In this document: one piece after another, positions 48,561 to 62,300 of the stretch
Numbering within the stretch: position 1 is the stretch's first letter
Layout of the letters: every line of letters begins with the position of its first letter
DNA from: Rallus limicola
Lineage: Eukaryota > Chordata > Aves > Gruiformes > Rallidae
NCBI GenBank assembly: GCA_022605955.1
Contig: JAKCOZ010000001.1
Span: 23,986,146-24,050,145, forward strand
Length of the DNA: 64,000 bases
Reading direction: 5' to 3'
Program-made: the position numbers and the translations under genes
Notes under the pieces: model-generated
What the model was told of the DNA's origin: nothing
What the model saw: only the letters and a program-made list of their open reading frames with translations
Database searches by the model: none

Positions 48561-51308
48561 TGGTTTGTTTGAGATTTGTTTTTTGTTTTTTTTTTTTTAC
48601 TTTAGAGACGGTTTTTTATTAAGTTGGTTAATTATTGCTAAAAATATTCACTGTTCTTGCCGCCTCCTCCTAGCTGAGGTCAAGGTTTGTTTTACCAGGA
48701 AACTAGTTCATATGCATAGCTTGATTTGTTACTTTTATAATTAGCCAGCTAAACTAACAGTTTATAAAATTGCATTGGTACGAAGAAAATCTACTTGGGT
48801 TCAGAAGGACATGATGTGCCCTGTGTTTGCAGAATATTAATTGTGACTGGAATAAATATTGATTATGGCCTTTGTAAGATGACCGATAAACATTTCAGTA
48901 TTCTTTAAACACAAGCTGTTTGTTCCTGATAGATTGCTGTACTTTCCCTGAGGAAAAGCAGGGCCAAAAAGTTGAAGAACGCTGCACTAGATGTGGGAAA
49001 AATACTCAACAAATGATCTTGTTAGCAGAAAATTGTGCAACCTTTACATAATTTTAATGAGAGTTTTAATTTCATTCTTTCCAAGCCTGCAAGTGTGAAA
49101 AAAGAGCTGTGCTGAAGGATTTTTCATAAACTCTAAGTTGAAGATCTTGTATTGTTCTACAGGACTTACTGCAATACATAAATTAATATCATACTCAGAT
49201 CTTATATTGAACTGAGAAAACTAGTATTAATAATGTAACCTCTGCTGCTGTAGTTCATAATGCTGAGAGAAATAAACAACATCTTGCCTTTTGTTCTGTC
49301 CTGGTACAAATACAAAGATAATGTGTTCCCAGTCTTCACAAACTCATTACTCATACAGGTTTGGCCCCCTCAAATGCACAGAATACTGGACTATTTTTGT
49401 GCAAAGAGCTCCTGTTCTTCCAGTAGAATGAAAAATATAATCTCTCTCCTCATGCTCTGCTTTTTAAAATCTTAATTTCTGCTGATATAACTCCTTATAA
49501 CTGAGTTGTCCATATAGGCAATATTTCTTTCCTTAGTGAATAGGCTGCAAGGCTCCTCAGATCAATGTCACCAAGGTTCAAACAACTTTTCATTGCAGAT
49601 ATTCCTCTAATATACTTCCTTAGGAACGTGGCATTGGAAAAAAAAGTATTATTTGTTGTTCAGTTTTTAATATTCTCTGATATATTTTGGAGATTAGTTA
49701 GTCACCCAAGTTTTCTGTAATGATCACCATTTTCCCTTTTAGGAAATAATGTTCAGATACCAGCATTCTCTCGGACTCATCGAGTTCAGGCAAATCATTT
49801 GCTATTTCCAGCTCTGTGCATCTAGATTTTGCTCCTGGGTCACAAGTTCTTTGCATGAGTATGCTTTCTCAGAGACCTCAATGTCTTGTTACTTACTTTA
49901 ATTACATTCTGGCTTCCCAAAACATCTATTGGACAAAATACAGCTTTACATACAACTTGAAAGAATACCTTCATTGAGTGTATATAACTGACTCTGTGCT
50001 TATGTTCACAGCCCAGCAATTGCAGATCTAGGTATGAAGACACATAATGATGTATCTGGCCACCTAAGCTGGGGAAAATCTTACAACCACATTGCAGTGC
50101 AGATTTTTTTATAGAAAATTGTTTTTTTTTTCATCCTTACATACTGAAGAATGGCACTAAAGGGAAATCAGTATTTTCTTTAGTGGCCCTACTCCTAAAT
50201 GGTATTCTGTTTTAATGACAAAGAACAGATGAGTAGTCCCCCAGATATGTGTTTAAGAATTAGAGTGTATGTTGCTTCTATTAAACTCACTCCAAAGGGA
50301 TAGTCCTGCCTGCAGTAATTTCTTCAGTGGAAGCTGCTGCCATCACTGGACATGGTATCTTTGTTTAGTCAGACAACCTAGCAAGAATTACATTAGTTTC
50401 TGTGAGTAAAGATGTTTTCTTATTCTTTCATTTATAAGCTAAGAGTCAGGACAGCAGATTTACCAAACTCTGGATAAATAAAACAAGGTTAAGTTATTGC
50501 TTGATCTTACTTTCACTCTCCAGAACATACTCCAATTATCCGCAGAGACCTCCCAGTTTGAATTTACGTACGAGTAATAAGCACAGGGAGTACTCTGCAC
50601 CATGAGTAAATGAGAAGAGGCTCATAACAAGGAGGTCATCCAGTACATGAAAGAAGCAGGCTCTATTGCACTTTGCACCACAAGATCCTATTCCTTGACC
50701 ACAAATAAACAGGAAGTACGATGCTTTCTTGATGCAAACTACCAACTAGTCTTTCAGTGAAAGAGAACCAGTCCTGGCAAGGAAAACAGACTATTTGCTG
50801 TTTTGTTTTTTTTTTTTCTCATAGCAGTAGAACTAGGAGAACAAGAGGGCAATTGAGATAGAAGAAATGATACCAAACTGCCTTTCATGACTTGGAAGAC
50901 CATTTGCCAGTCTCCAGGTAAAATGCTGGCAAAATGAAAAAGCTTGTTAAGAGTTTTGATTCAAAAGGTGTCTAGTTTTGCAACCATTCTGGGCAGGGAT
51001 GGGCAAAAGTTACTGGACAAAACCTGTCTCACTGGTGTAACTTAACTCCTTTCCTCCATGTTCTTTTATAACAGATGTCTCAAACAAACCTACACAGACA
51101 CCTGTCTGTTATGGCTAAGCAGATGCAGTGTTGTCCTTCCACCTGGTCCTCTCTGGAAGACATAAGTACATTTGTCTAAATGGATTACTGAACAAATGAA
51201 CCAATCAAAGAGATAATAACTTAAGAGAAAGGGAGCATCTCTCAGAGGGCGGCCAACAATTGGGACTCTACTGCATGTAGTAGTTATAGGACAGTCTGAA
51301 ATGAATAT

Positions 51309-51363
51309 TAAAAAAAACCAACAAAACCAACCAACCAAAAAACCAAAACAAAACAAAAAAAAA
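51309..51363 (+). repeat. (CCAAA)n-like A/C-rich tract
   Basis: Only A and C over 55 bases, with irregular CCAA/CCAAA/CAAAA units. Confidence 0.9.
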
Positions 51364-54063
51364 GCCCACTTTTTTTTTCTCTGTCACTGACAGTTAACTC
51401 AGAAAATCCAAAGTCAGTGTAATTTCCAGTGAAACGGCAAACTTAAAAATAGCTTAAAGTGGAAGAATAGCCAATTAACCTTGAATAATGTGAACTGACC
51501 AAAGCAGAAGAAACCTATGAATGTCCCCAGTGGAGCAGGCCAATGGCACCCCAGACTGGTTTATTGTCTTCAGTGGGATTTAATGACCAATGTTCCAGAA
51601 GAAGCTCAAATTCTCTGGAAGCTACTAATTACTCCTTGCTGAACTGAGGTTACAGCTTCTGATCAGTTTATACTTGCTGTATATGTTTCATTGTTAGTGT
51701 AATTGCATTACCTATTTATACTGAAAACCTTTATTTCTTAAATAATTCCAATACTGATAATGGTCTGTTAACACTGGTATTGTGGGAAATAGAAATTATA
51801 AGTAAAATATTGTTTCATACATATGAATGACTTTCAAAAATCTTAACAGCACTGTGAAAAATGTCTCAAAATATTAAAATTTCATGTAGACTGGCCATGC
51901 TTTGTTGTGCAGGGCCAGAAAACGAGTGAAAAAACATCTGGTTGTAAAAAGCTTAGGACAGGAGAGGGCAGCACTCAAAAGCTCTCAGCTCTGCATCACT
52001 GACTTAAGTACAGCTTAGGTTAAAGCCAGCCCAGAAATCTTTCCTCCTTGGTTGCTGTCATCAAGCCATTCTAGGATGGATACTGTATAAAAATATTGCT
52101 CTCAATTGACTTTAGCTACCTCATATGCTGAAAGATGAAAACAATTGAAAAATTTATTTTTATTACTTCAGTTAATCTTTTCAGAGCAAAATTACAGGCA
52201 ATAGAAATCAAAAGGTAATTTGTAGCTCTCTTCAGCTTGCTCTTTGCTTATTCTTTATCACATCTATATTTTGAATATTTGGGTCCTTTCATCACGTTCT
52301 TTAGCACAGGTTCCTTGTGGCTCTAAGGAGTGTGGCCATCTGGCTTTCCCAAAGAAGGCAGTGAGTGAGGAAGGGGTTTTCTAATCATGGGAACTATTCT
52401 TATCTGTCTTTGGTCCATTCATGCAGATAAGACACAAGGATCCAAATGATACATTTTCTCTGCGTGACTGCTTTAAAGAGAAGGGGAAATTATCTCTCTG
52501 TAGGTTTTATCACATCCATATGCCCCTTTTACATTAATATAGAACAATTGCTAAATAGGAATGGCAGGAAAAAGAATATCAAGAGATCCGTCTCTCTCAT
52601 AACCATGTTAAAAAATATTCAAGGGTATTGTGTATGTGTTCAGCTGGGATCTGAGGCTGAACAGCAGCTGAGTATCAACTTCCAGCATCACAGATCTGAA
52701 GTTTTATTCTATAGCACTATTTTTGTGGGACAGGGAGAAGAGAGGAGAAGGAATGTGGAATTAAGTACTAAAAATCTCTAGGAAAAACATCAGAGAGAAA
52801 GAGAATTTGGCAATGAGATTCCTGCCATTGTGGACCTAAATTATCTCATGGGAGGAGTATGAAAGAGGGTTTGGGGACTTTTATTAATTTAGATTTTCCA
52901 GTAAAAATAAGTGTTCTTTTCAGAGGTTAGAATCTGTTGCCTCAAAAATATTTCTTAAATTTCAATATAACTAGCTTGTTCTTTTTCTGATGGCAAAAGA
53001 AAGCTACACTGATTTAAATAGTCAAAAAGTCTTTATAATGCTATTCAGGGAGTTTATCTTCTTTGAAACATAAAACATATAAAAGGAGAATTATTTTTTT
53101 CTGCTGCCTAACAACTTTGAGCTAGTCTATTCAAACTTTCTGAAGAATAAAATATTTTTTTCCCCATCAGAACAGTCATGGAAACTTTTTGTCTCAAAAT
53201 CAGTTATAGGAAAATGGTGAGGCAGACTTAAAGTGATGCTTAGAATTCAATCTTAAGTCTACAGAGGCCAGTACGTGCGTGCATGAGTATTAGAGTAAAC
53301 CATCTACTCTAGATTTGTTAAACTAAATTATGTGCATTTTATGATATGGTAATATTGGTTTACTTGTACTGTATTTTTGGCTTTGAAAACATAATTTTCA
53401 ATCACCTAAAAGCACTGCAAGGCTCACAACTTCTAATGAAAATGCAAAAACCTCAATGGAAAAGAAATGAAATAGCCAAATAAAGTCTATTTTATAAATG
53501 TCTCAGAATTTGATGTAGTAGTCAGCTCTCAGCCAGCTAGTAAACTTGGTTTTTGTTTTCATACACTTACTCCTTAAAAAGTAGTAGGGAATCTCAATAT
53601 TTTCCACCCTGGCAAGCAAGTTAAAAGGGAATAAAGCAGTAGAGATAGACAAAGGCAAAGACAGGAAACCTGAGGATATAAAAGGCAATGTGTTTCCCTT
53701 GGGTCTGTGAGTGGAGAAACATCTATGCCTGTCATTAGTAAATTCTATTTGAAATTATAAATCAAAAGGTAGTTTAGCAAGGATCTAGAGAACCTGGAAC
53801 CATTTTATAGTGTTTTTTTTAAAATACATGCTAGTAAAAAAATAAACATCTCTCCTGTTATTTGAATCTCAATGCAGAGAATAAATCTAGTCATTCCCAT
53901 ACACTGACCCAACACAGGTGCAAATTTAAACAAGTTTATGTATAAATACACATATGACTAACACAAAGAGGAGCTTCAAGACAAAGAGAAGAAACATCTG
54001 AGATGTTTTTTAAAGTTATGTATGGATCCAGCCATGCTGCATTCACCGGCAAACAGAAAACAG

Positions 54064-54129
54064 TTACAGAATCACAGAATGCTTTGTATTGGAAGGGACC
54101 TCAAAGATCATCTAGTTCCAACCCCCCTA
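54064..54129 (-). mobile_element. CR1 3' tail fragment (antisense)
   Basis: CAGAATCACAGAATGCTTTG, TTGGAAGGGACCTCAAAGA and TCATCTAGTTCCAACCCCCC form the canonical antisense CR1 3' end, only about 66 bases long. It is well preserved, so it is probably a strongly 5'-truncated insertion rather than a very old one. Confidence 0.92.
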
Positions 54130-55640
54130 GTCACTGCTATAACAAACTGTAATGAAAGGCAATTGTGGAAGCTGTGGAAGGCTTTCAATGGGGACAAGGA
54201 CCCCCCAGAAATGAGTGGGAAGGAACACTAAGACTAATGGATAGAGCAAGATACAGCCACACAAGAATCCTAGAAAAAAAGATATTCAAGGAGTGAAGTA
54301 ACAATGGTATAAAAAAGCCAGAGAAAGGGCATGCTTGCTGAAACTGGCCATGAGACAATATTTAATGTGTTAAGTGCAGGAAGACCCTTCAAAATAAAGG
54401 CGTTTTGTTTACAGACAGGAAACACTTGTGCATGGGTCTAGTGCCTCTTTCACCTTCTGTGTCATAGGAATCAAAGAGCATGTTCATTTTCCCTCCAAGA
54501 CTACTGAGCACTGATGGCCAGTTTGGAGGTCTGAATTCTTTTTCTATATTCTTAGTTCCCTATCTCAAACCTCTTCTCAACATACACCGCTCTCCCTGCT
54601 CCTCTGCTGTCCTTCATTCCTTCCTTCCTTTCAATTCACTCCTTCCTCCCTTTCATTCCTCAATGCAGTCTTTGCTAGCCAACACACCAGAGGCTCCACC
54701 TGTGCACCATATCCTCTCTCTCATTTCCCTCTGTTTTTTGCACATTTTTTTAAATTCAGTGTAGCTTCTTTGTGTCATGGACTACAGCATATGTTGGTTT
54801 TGCACTTTGCTAAAGCAACATGACTTCTGGTTCAGTTGAACTACCTGATATTTGAGTCTTAATAGTAGACAGTGGTACAGTGGCTGGAACTGCCAGCTTC
54901 AATCCTTTCACAGAGAGGCAGAATCAAAAGGAAGTGCCTCAAGCCTGAACTGGCATAAACTCTGAGAGTTTTTCCCTGCTCCAGGTGGAAGATTTTTGTG
55001 GACTAGAATATTGGAGCCAGCAGCATCTTTCCTCTCCCTATACCATATTTAAAATGATGGGCAGTAGTTACTTGGCACCCTTGGATTCTATTTTTCTTTC
55101 CTTTCCCCTCACTTTCTTACTTCTGATAACTTTTTGACCAAAGGAAATAACTCTTTTACAGTGAAGACAGCAGACAGAACTTAAATGGTCCTCCTGCTTT
55201 CCCTCTCTGCCTCCCTCACTCCCACTGCACTCCAGAAACTGCCTTTGAGACACCACTATGTCATGCTCCCAGCTGGGATCCATTGGATCTGTTAATTAAT
55301 GCTAGCTAAGTCTTAATAACTAACAGAGATTTGATAATTCACAAGTATAAGAATATGTACTACCATCAGTATTACTGAAAAGCTAGCTTCCATTATTTGT
55401 ATGAGTGATTTTCTTTCCAAACTCCACACTATAATTTATGATGAAGTTAATTTTAAATTAAGATTTAAATTATTCATGCTATCGTTAAAGGAATGCACAA
55501 TAAAAGCATCCTCAAAAATAGGATTAATGTACAGATTTGAACCTTTCATGAAGCTCAAGGAACAGGAAAAACCCACTAGAATTTCATGGATTAGCAGAAT
55601 CAAACCCATTTTCCTCATCCACACCCATGCCTCTCATTTT

Positions 55641-55681
55641 CCCCTTCCCCCCGCCCTCCCCCCCCCAAAAAAAAAAAAAAA
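55641..55681 (+). repeat. C-rich run followed by A15
   Basis: A C-rich stretch is followed directly by 15 A residues (55667-55681). The adjoining C and A homopolymers are prone to length variation and assembly error. Confidence 0.85.
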
Positions 55682-56583
55682 GTAAAAGAAGCACAATCCA
55701 AATAAACTCCAAAACAGAGATGAAAGAAGAAATAAATGCTGGGGGATTAATAGAGATTTTTGACCCCTGGGATTAACTCCACCTAGGAGACATCAGTTTC
55801 AGAAATACCTTCTCTGGGTTGTATCTGGTATCAGAATTCTATTTTATATGAAATAGGTTATATGTATTTGTTAAAATCCTCATCATCATGTACAGCACAT
55901 AGAATTAAAGAAAATGCTAAGCATGTTTGCAATTAAAGCAAGCTGAAATTCTTTTATTACTACAGCTACACATACATATATATATAATTTTTATTATATC
56001 AGAGAGGGTGAAGTAGCCACAGTTGGAATGAAGAATAGAATGTATTTAAATCTGAAAGTATGCTGTGTATTCAAGACAAAGGCAAGGTGGAAACCAACAG
56101 AAAACTCATATTTATACTGCACTGAGTCAAGACTACCTGTTCAAATAAGCTATTTTAGAACTGATTTATGAGTTCTGCTGAAACAGATAAATATCACACC
56201 CCATCTATCTCTTTTACAAATATTCAAGATTTTTATACAGCTTTGTTTAGCTGCAGCCTTTCTCTTTTAGATTCAGTTTCAGGATGATTCTAATTCAATA
56301 ACTGCAGAAGCAACAACACTAATATAATTATCTCCAGTAAAATGTTACTTCACAATCACAGCAGAGATTAACCTTACTTCTAAGATTCACACTGATTCAG
56401 TCAGGATACAAAAAAAAATACCACATTACCTTTTTTAAAATCAAATCTGACATAAATAAAGTACAAGATTTTGATTGTGAAATCATCTTAGTGAAATACA
56501 TGTAAATGACATTCAGATCTCTATAGAAAAAATAGATAAGATTTATTACAAAGAATTTTAAAAATCCCAAATCAAACAGATTT

Positions 56584-56628
56584 AAAAAAAAAACCAAACA
56601 AACCAACCAAACCAAACCAAAAAAAAAA
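56584..56628 (+). repeat. (CCAAA)n-like A/C-rich tract
   Basis: A/C-only sequence with CCAAA, CAAA and CCAA units between two A runs. Confidence 0.9.
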
Positions 56629-59296
56629 TCCCAACCAATCTTCCATAACCTTGAAGGGTCTGGGTTTGAACAAAACATGAAAAAAGGAAAACAACCCTAA
56701 GTAAATTCTAATTTATTCAGATTTTTTTGTAGCTGTTGCTTGAGCACCAGCATAGTCTAAAAGGTAGAGAAAAACACCCATCCCAAGTGTGTATGGTTTG
56801 TTTAAAGGAATTCAGTGCAGGGTACTTGAGAGAAATTAAATTTGCAAAACAATTCTGACTAATCGAGGTCTGCTTTCCTCAAGTATGTGTGAGGTAAAAA
56901 TCAATCAAAACCTAAGACAGCAATTTTTCTTCAGCAATATAATTTTCTTCTTAGGGCTAAGAAGACAGTTTATTTTTCATGCCCCAAAGCCCTCAATTCC
57001 TCTGGTGATAACTCCCAACGTTGCTAGATGTGCTAAGAGTTTTTGCATTACGTAGACAACTTCTTACTGGACTAGAATGAGTACATACCATATGACTGTT
57101 CAGCAGGTGTTAGGTGGGGGGACATCCTCTCACTCCTTCTAAGTCTGAAGTGTATCAGAATATAAACTTGAATTTCCCATAAAAGGAGTAGGGTCTCAAC
57201 TTTCTACGAGATGTTTAGTCTCTCAAGAGGCATAGTAATAGCAGAAGAAAAAAAAAAAGTCAATGAGGTAGAACAAAAGTCCTCAATACCAGCTCATAGG
57301 AGAATTTTATTTATGCTCAATCAGATCTCAAATGTATCATCATCAGTTGTTTCTGTGCTAACAAGTAGCTAGTCCACACACTTTAACACTGAATTGTTCA
57401 CCTACACTAAGCAATTGTTTGTTCATTCCCTGGCTCCAGTTGACTCTTCCCCAAAAAACAGACACCTTGGTGATCAGTCTCCAGGGACCTCTTCCTCCAT
57501 GAATGGCAAAAGTCTGTACTGCATTTGGCTCCTTCATCCACTGGTGTCACTCCAAGCAGCTCTTCACACAATGCCCTAAACCAACTACAAATCCTCTGTG
57601 CTCTGGCTGAATAAGGGTAAGAAAGAGTAAAGGGGAGCAAAAATGACAGTAAGACTAAGGCTAAAACTAAAAGTAAGTATAAATATAAATCCTGGGTTGA
57701 AAACCAGCCCTCTTATTAACCTAGCCTAAAGTATGTTGGTTGGTAGTAATGACAAAAAGAAAATGTGTCAGGAGATGGAGAGCTGGAAGCTTCACAGGGA
57801 GCATAGTGTGAAGACAAAGATATCACCAACAGTTCTGTCTTAGTTTGGGGTATCTGTGCTTGACGAATGGTCAGCATGACTCTGCTGGTTTGTTAACATG
57901 GATTTGTTTGTGATGGTCATGTTAATGGCTTTGGGTGCCTCTGTCACAGCTGTGACCACTGTAGACTTAAAAACCCTGTGCTGTTTCTCCACTGACAAGT
58001 CTATTCCTGTGAACATGAGATCCCAAAAGAGGTGATGCTGGTGCTGGCTGGATAGTGCCAGCTCCACGCAGACACCAGTGTGGGGTAGGTCATTTGGATG
58101 TGGTCCTTACAGTCCACATGTTACATACCTCTTCCAGGTCCTGGGATAAGGATTTTTACAAGATGGAGAGTCAAGGTACTTGAGCAGGGAGAGGATGATA
58201 TAGTCATCTTGATAGGAGCAGATGGCATTTTGTGGAACACAGTATGACCTTAAGGGGAGCACACCACAGTCTTCTAGGACATACAGGATGACCAGGCAGC
58301 AGGTAGTGCATTGAACAGGACTGAGAAATAAACAGTGTGGACTGCTTGCAGCAAAAGCAAATCCAAGTCTGTCCTCTGCTCTGTGTGAATATCCACAGGC
58401 TGTATGAGGATAAAGAAAGGAGATGTAAGATTCTGGGTGCAGGTAAGTATTCACTTAAAATAGGCATGTATGTGTCCAATTGTTCACATTTTGGGCTGTA
58501 TGTTATGGCTCTAATTTAACATAAAAACATTCATATAGATGGTCCTTAATTAGACCATCTGAATGACTGTCAGGACTTGCTCGTGCTATTACCTATGTTT
58601 TCCCTGCATATTTGTATTTAAAACATTTTGAAAAAAGAAGAGTTAATCACTATCATCATCCTTTTTACTGTATATGTTTATATAGGTGTCAGCACAGTAG
58701 TGCCTGGGTCCCATTTAAAGCTTTGATAGACTGTTGTGGTGTCAGTATTGAATAATAATAGGAGGCATATAAATGCCAAAATAGAGAATGAAAAACTCGA
58801 TCTGCCTCAAGGGTCTGTGTTTGAAGATGTCAGAGACATTAAAAAAAAAGAAAATAGAAGCAGCAATATGCCAGATGCACACATCTGCATCAGTTCAAAC
58901 CCAATCCCCAGCCCCCAAAGCTGTCAAGCACAACTTGCAGAAGGAAAGAAAGATTATTTATTTATTTAACCATCTATCTATGTACAGAAAGCAAGAGTGG
59001 AAAGGGCTCTGGGGAAAACTTCTCGTGGTTGAAGTATGTTCTACTTTTTCTTACTATACCCCAACCTAATCATATCCCTTATGTTTTCTGTAAGTCTTTT
59101 TCTCTGTTGGTGTGGCAAACCACAAGCTCTTGTGGGCTCAGCTATTTCCCAGACACAAGCGGTACAGTGTGGCACCATCCTCTGCATGGGGATTGAATTC
59201 TCCTTTATTCAAGACACACGTGAGTAATTCAGGATCCCACAGAAAATGTTTCCCCTAACAGCATGGGCTGGGCACGAATTGACATCTGAATGTCTA

Positions 59297-59320
59297 CCAG
59301 GGCACAACATATGGCCCTGG
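59297..59320. other. Perfect 7-bp stem hairpin
   Basis: CCAGGGC (59297-59303) and GCCCTGG (59314-59320) pair perfectly around a 10-base loop. It sits in a GC-richer patch; no function can be inferred. Confidence 0.55.
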
Positions 59321-62300
59321 TCCCAGGTCCCATCGCAGGAACACTGCTTTGGGCACACCCTACCTCCTGGCTGGCCCAAAGGATAGGTCTTTGAGAGGAT
59401 GTGGAGTTTCAGCTGCCTTCCCCATCTCATTCTGTGGTAGTGGTGTGCACCCAAAGGAACTCAGTCATGTTCCCCACCTTTAAGGAGCCATATCTGCTTC
59501 CTGGACTGTGGGCAGTAGATATGGAGTTTCTACTACTTTGTACTGGTGGCTCTGCTGATGGTTGCACTTCAGGCCTCTGTTCCTTTGCTACCAATTCCTT
59601 GAAGTATCAGACCTTCTGCTCGGCGCTGCCCCACCACAAGTATCTGCATACATGTCACACTGCTCTACCCGGAGCACAGCCCGCCTTCAACCCAGCACAG
59701 CACCCATCAAGGAAAGCCTTGGGGTACAGAGGAAAGTCCTGATGAGTTTTTTGTATTACAGCATGGAATAATGCAGCTTTCTCTTCCTGTGGTGACAGAT
59801 GCACACCAGACATTTCAGATAGAGCAACTAGCATTTGGTCCATCATTCCACAGAGCTTCCGAGTATGTACATAGCCAAGAGCTGAGCAAGGGATCTATTT
59901 GGAAGATAAAGAGCCATTTTAGGACTGCTAGAAAATGCCCTAAGTTACTATTACATAGTCTAACTTATTTATACTCATTTCTTTCATTATAGTCCTCCTT
60001 CGCAAGAGGTTTTTTTCATTAACAGCAAAAATGTCAAATTCTTACCCTTTTGTCTTTTCTAGGCAGTAATCAGCACTTCTGGGTGGGTAGTGAAAATGAG
60101 AGTTTCTTTATTATTCAGTTTCTATGTTCTTATTTATCACCTAATTCCACTCCGCAGCAGTGTCTACTGTAATTTGTATGTGATCTTCAGAGGAGATGGA
60201 ATTTTTATACTCCCCATGCTCCTCCATTCTTTACATGCTAGAGCTGGATATGTGCTGAAAACATTAGAGTTGCTTAGAAAGAGGCACTGACTGCTTCCTT
60301 ATAACACTTTGTGAGGCCAGATATTGGCAGAAGACTTGAATTTTTAATATCTAATTCCTTACTCAAATAATAAAATCAAATTAACTCAACTACGTGTGCT
60401 TAATAAATTTTATTCATCATTTAATCAATATTCATTGTTATTAAATACTGAAAATCACTAAATGAAGACTGTTAAGAGACTTACCTATTTTTATTACTGA
60501 TGGTTTTGCCTGCTTTCCCCCTCCCCAAATTCAATAAGTTATTGAGTGTCTTTCTAAACTTGCTTCTTATTTTGTTTCTACAAAATGTTCTTGAAAGCAG
60601 CTCTGTTTCCTTGCCTGCAGGACAGAGGGAACACACAAGCTAAGACTCTCCCTCTGGCAACACTCTCTAGATATTCCCACTAGACTGACAAGGGACAACT
60701 GTTTTGCAGTTGTCAGAAGAAACCATCCATAGTGATAGGGTTCTTCATACCCCTCTATCCTTACCCAGTGTTAAATAGAGCCCAGCTCTGCTCTGAGAAC
60801 ATGGATACATCCTTGTCAAAGGTAATTTAGAGGGGTTCATATATAAGATAACTCTGTCTGCAGCTGTGGAGTTTCTGGAAAACAATTATACCAGTGGGCC
60901 AAAGCCCCAGTCTACGCCAGCCTCCTCTTTACCTCTTAGCTGTTCCTTCCAGTGAGGAACTGTTCTGTGCAAGGCAAGTTCAGTTGTGAGGATGAGTCAG
61001 TATTTTTCAATAATTTGCTGATATCTAGCAGAAAGCTTTGATGACTATTGAAACTGGAAACAATTTCAGAGGGAATTCTCTGTTTACCATATCTCACAGT
61101 GCAAAAAAGGAAAATCTACATGGAAGTTACCTCTTTGTTTCTGAGGAGTCCACCTGTCCCTGCTACTCATTTCCCCACCTGACATCAGGACTGGAACCAA
61201 CAAAGTGAGCTGACCCGAGTTAGCAAAGGAGCGGGAGGATACTTGGGTTAAGTTTAGCTCCTCAAAGTATACACAATGACCCTAGACTACATTTAATTTT
61301 GAGTTGAGTACTTGAACTACCCCAAGCAGCCAAGTCCTTCAAGGCAGATAGAATATTTATACAGAGCATAGATTAATGAGCACTGGGCTTGAATGAACCC
61401 CTCTGGTCACGTCTGTTGTGCAAGTAACTTCTCAGAAAAGCTTTGTAGGACCTCCTTGGTCATGGTGCAGTATTCTGTCACATATGTATAGATGATGGGT
61501 TTGCAGACAGGAGAGATTCAGGCTTCATACAGACAATTTTGATTCATAATCACAACAGTTAAAATAAGTAATCATGAGTGTTCTCTTGCCCATGCATTTT
61601 TACTTGCATTTTATCCCAAATTTTGCTGAGTTCTCCCCAAATCAGAAGCTCCCTCTTCCTTCCTGATTCCCTGGCAAGTACATCAGCCTGATACATCCCA
61701 GTTCCTCCAAGCTCAGTGACTTGCGTTTCTTTGATGCTGCTCTACCCTGTGTGTCCTTGACTGAAGGTGACTGGAAAGAGAATCTGAAGGAAGGCACTTG
61801 GGTGGAAGTGGGATGCTACAGGAATTATAGAGGCAGCTATCAGAGCAAAACATCTATCCTCTATATAAATCCCACAGCTCTTACATCTGAGGGAGGAAGA
61901 AATGTCAAGTTTAGATTATAATAAGTGATAATGTTTATTTCCATATCACCGTGAAAGGGTATATATATGTAACTATATATATGTCTATAGAGGGCCCCAT
62001 TTTTAAATAAAATCTTAGACTTAAGTCCCTGTTTTTTCAGTAGATCACGTGAAGTGCTGTGGAGGCTGTTCCTCTCAGCTCAATGAAAGTTCTCACTCAT
62101 AGTCCTGCTCATCTCAGCGCTCTCTGCTTCTACAGACCCATACAGCACTAAGATCATTATTTCACCCACTGGCATCTATGAAATCCTGAAGATCAATGTT
62201 CTTTAAAAATTGAAATACAAGTTTCAAGCCAAAATATCTTGGCTGCCTTCATGTGCTGCAACATTAAGTACAAAGAGCAAGCAATAGTTTTATGATTACA

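Larger units (their letters stand above)
44771..54063. other. Unique AT-rich DNA with low-complexity tracts
   Basis: No exon or RNA gene recognised over 9.3 kb. It contains (TTTGG)n at 46239-46260, A/C-rich tracts at 47555-47643 and 51309-51363, and a 20-bp tandem duplication at 48521-48560. The 115-130 codon frames at 46053-46406, 46151-46498 and 48352-48744 run through low-complexity DNA and have no recognised homology. Confidence 0.5.

Noticed and set aside
48352..48744. 130-codon plus frame
   Set aside because: Passes through T-rich and TTTGG simple repeats, with no recognised homology.
61959..61990. TATATATATG / CTATATATATG near-palindrome as a regulatory site
   Set aside because: Simple AT dinucleotide repeats pair with themselves; nothing else supports function.
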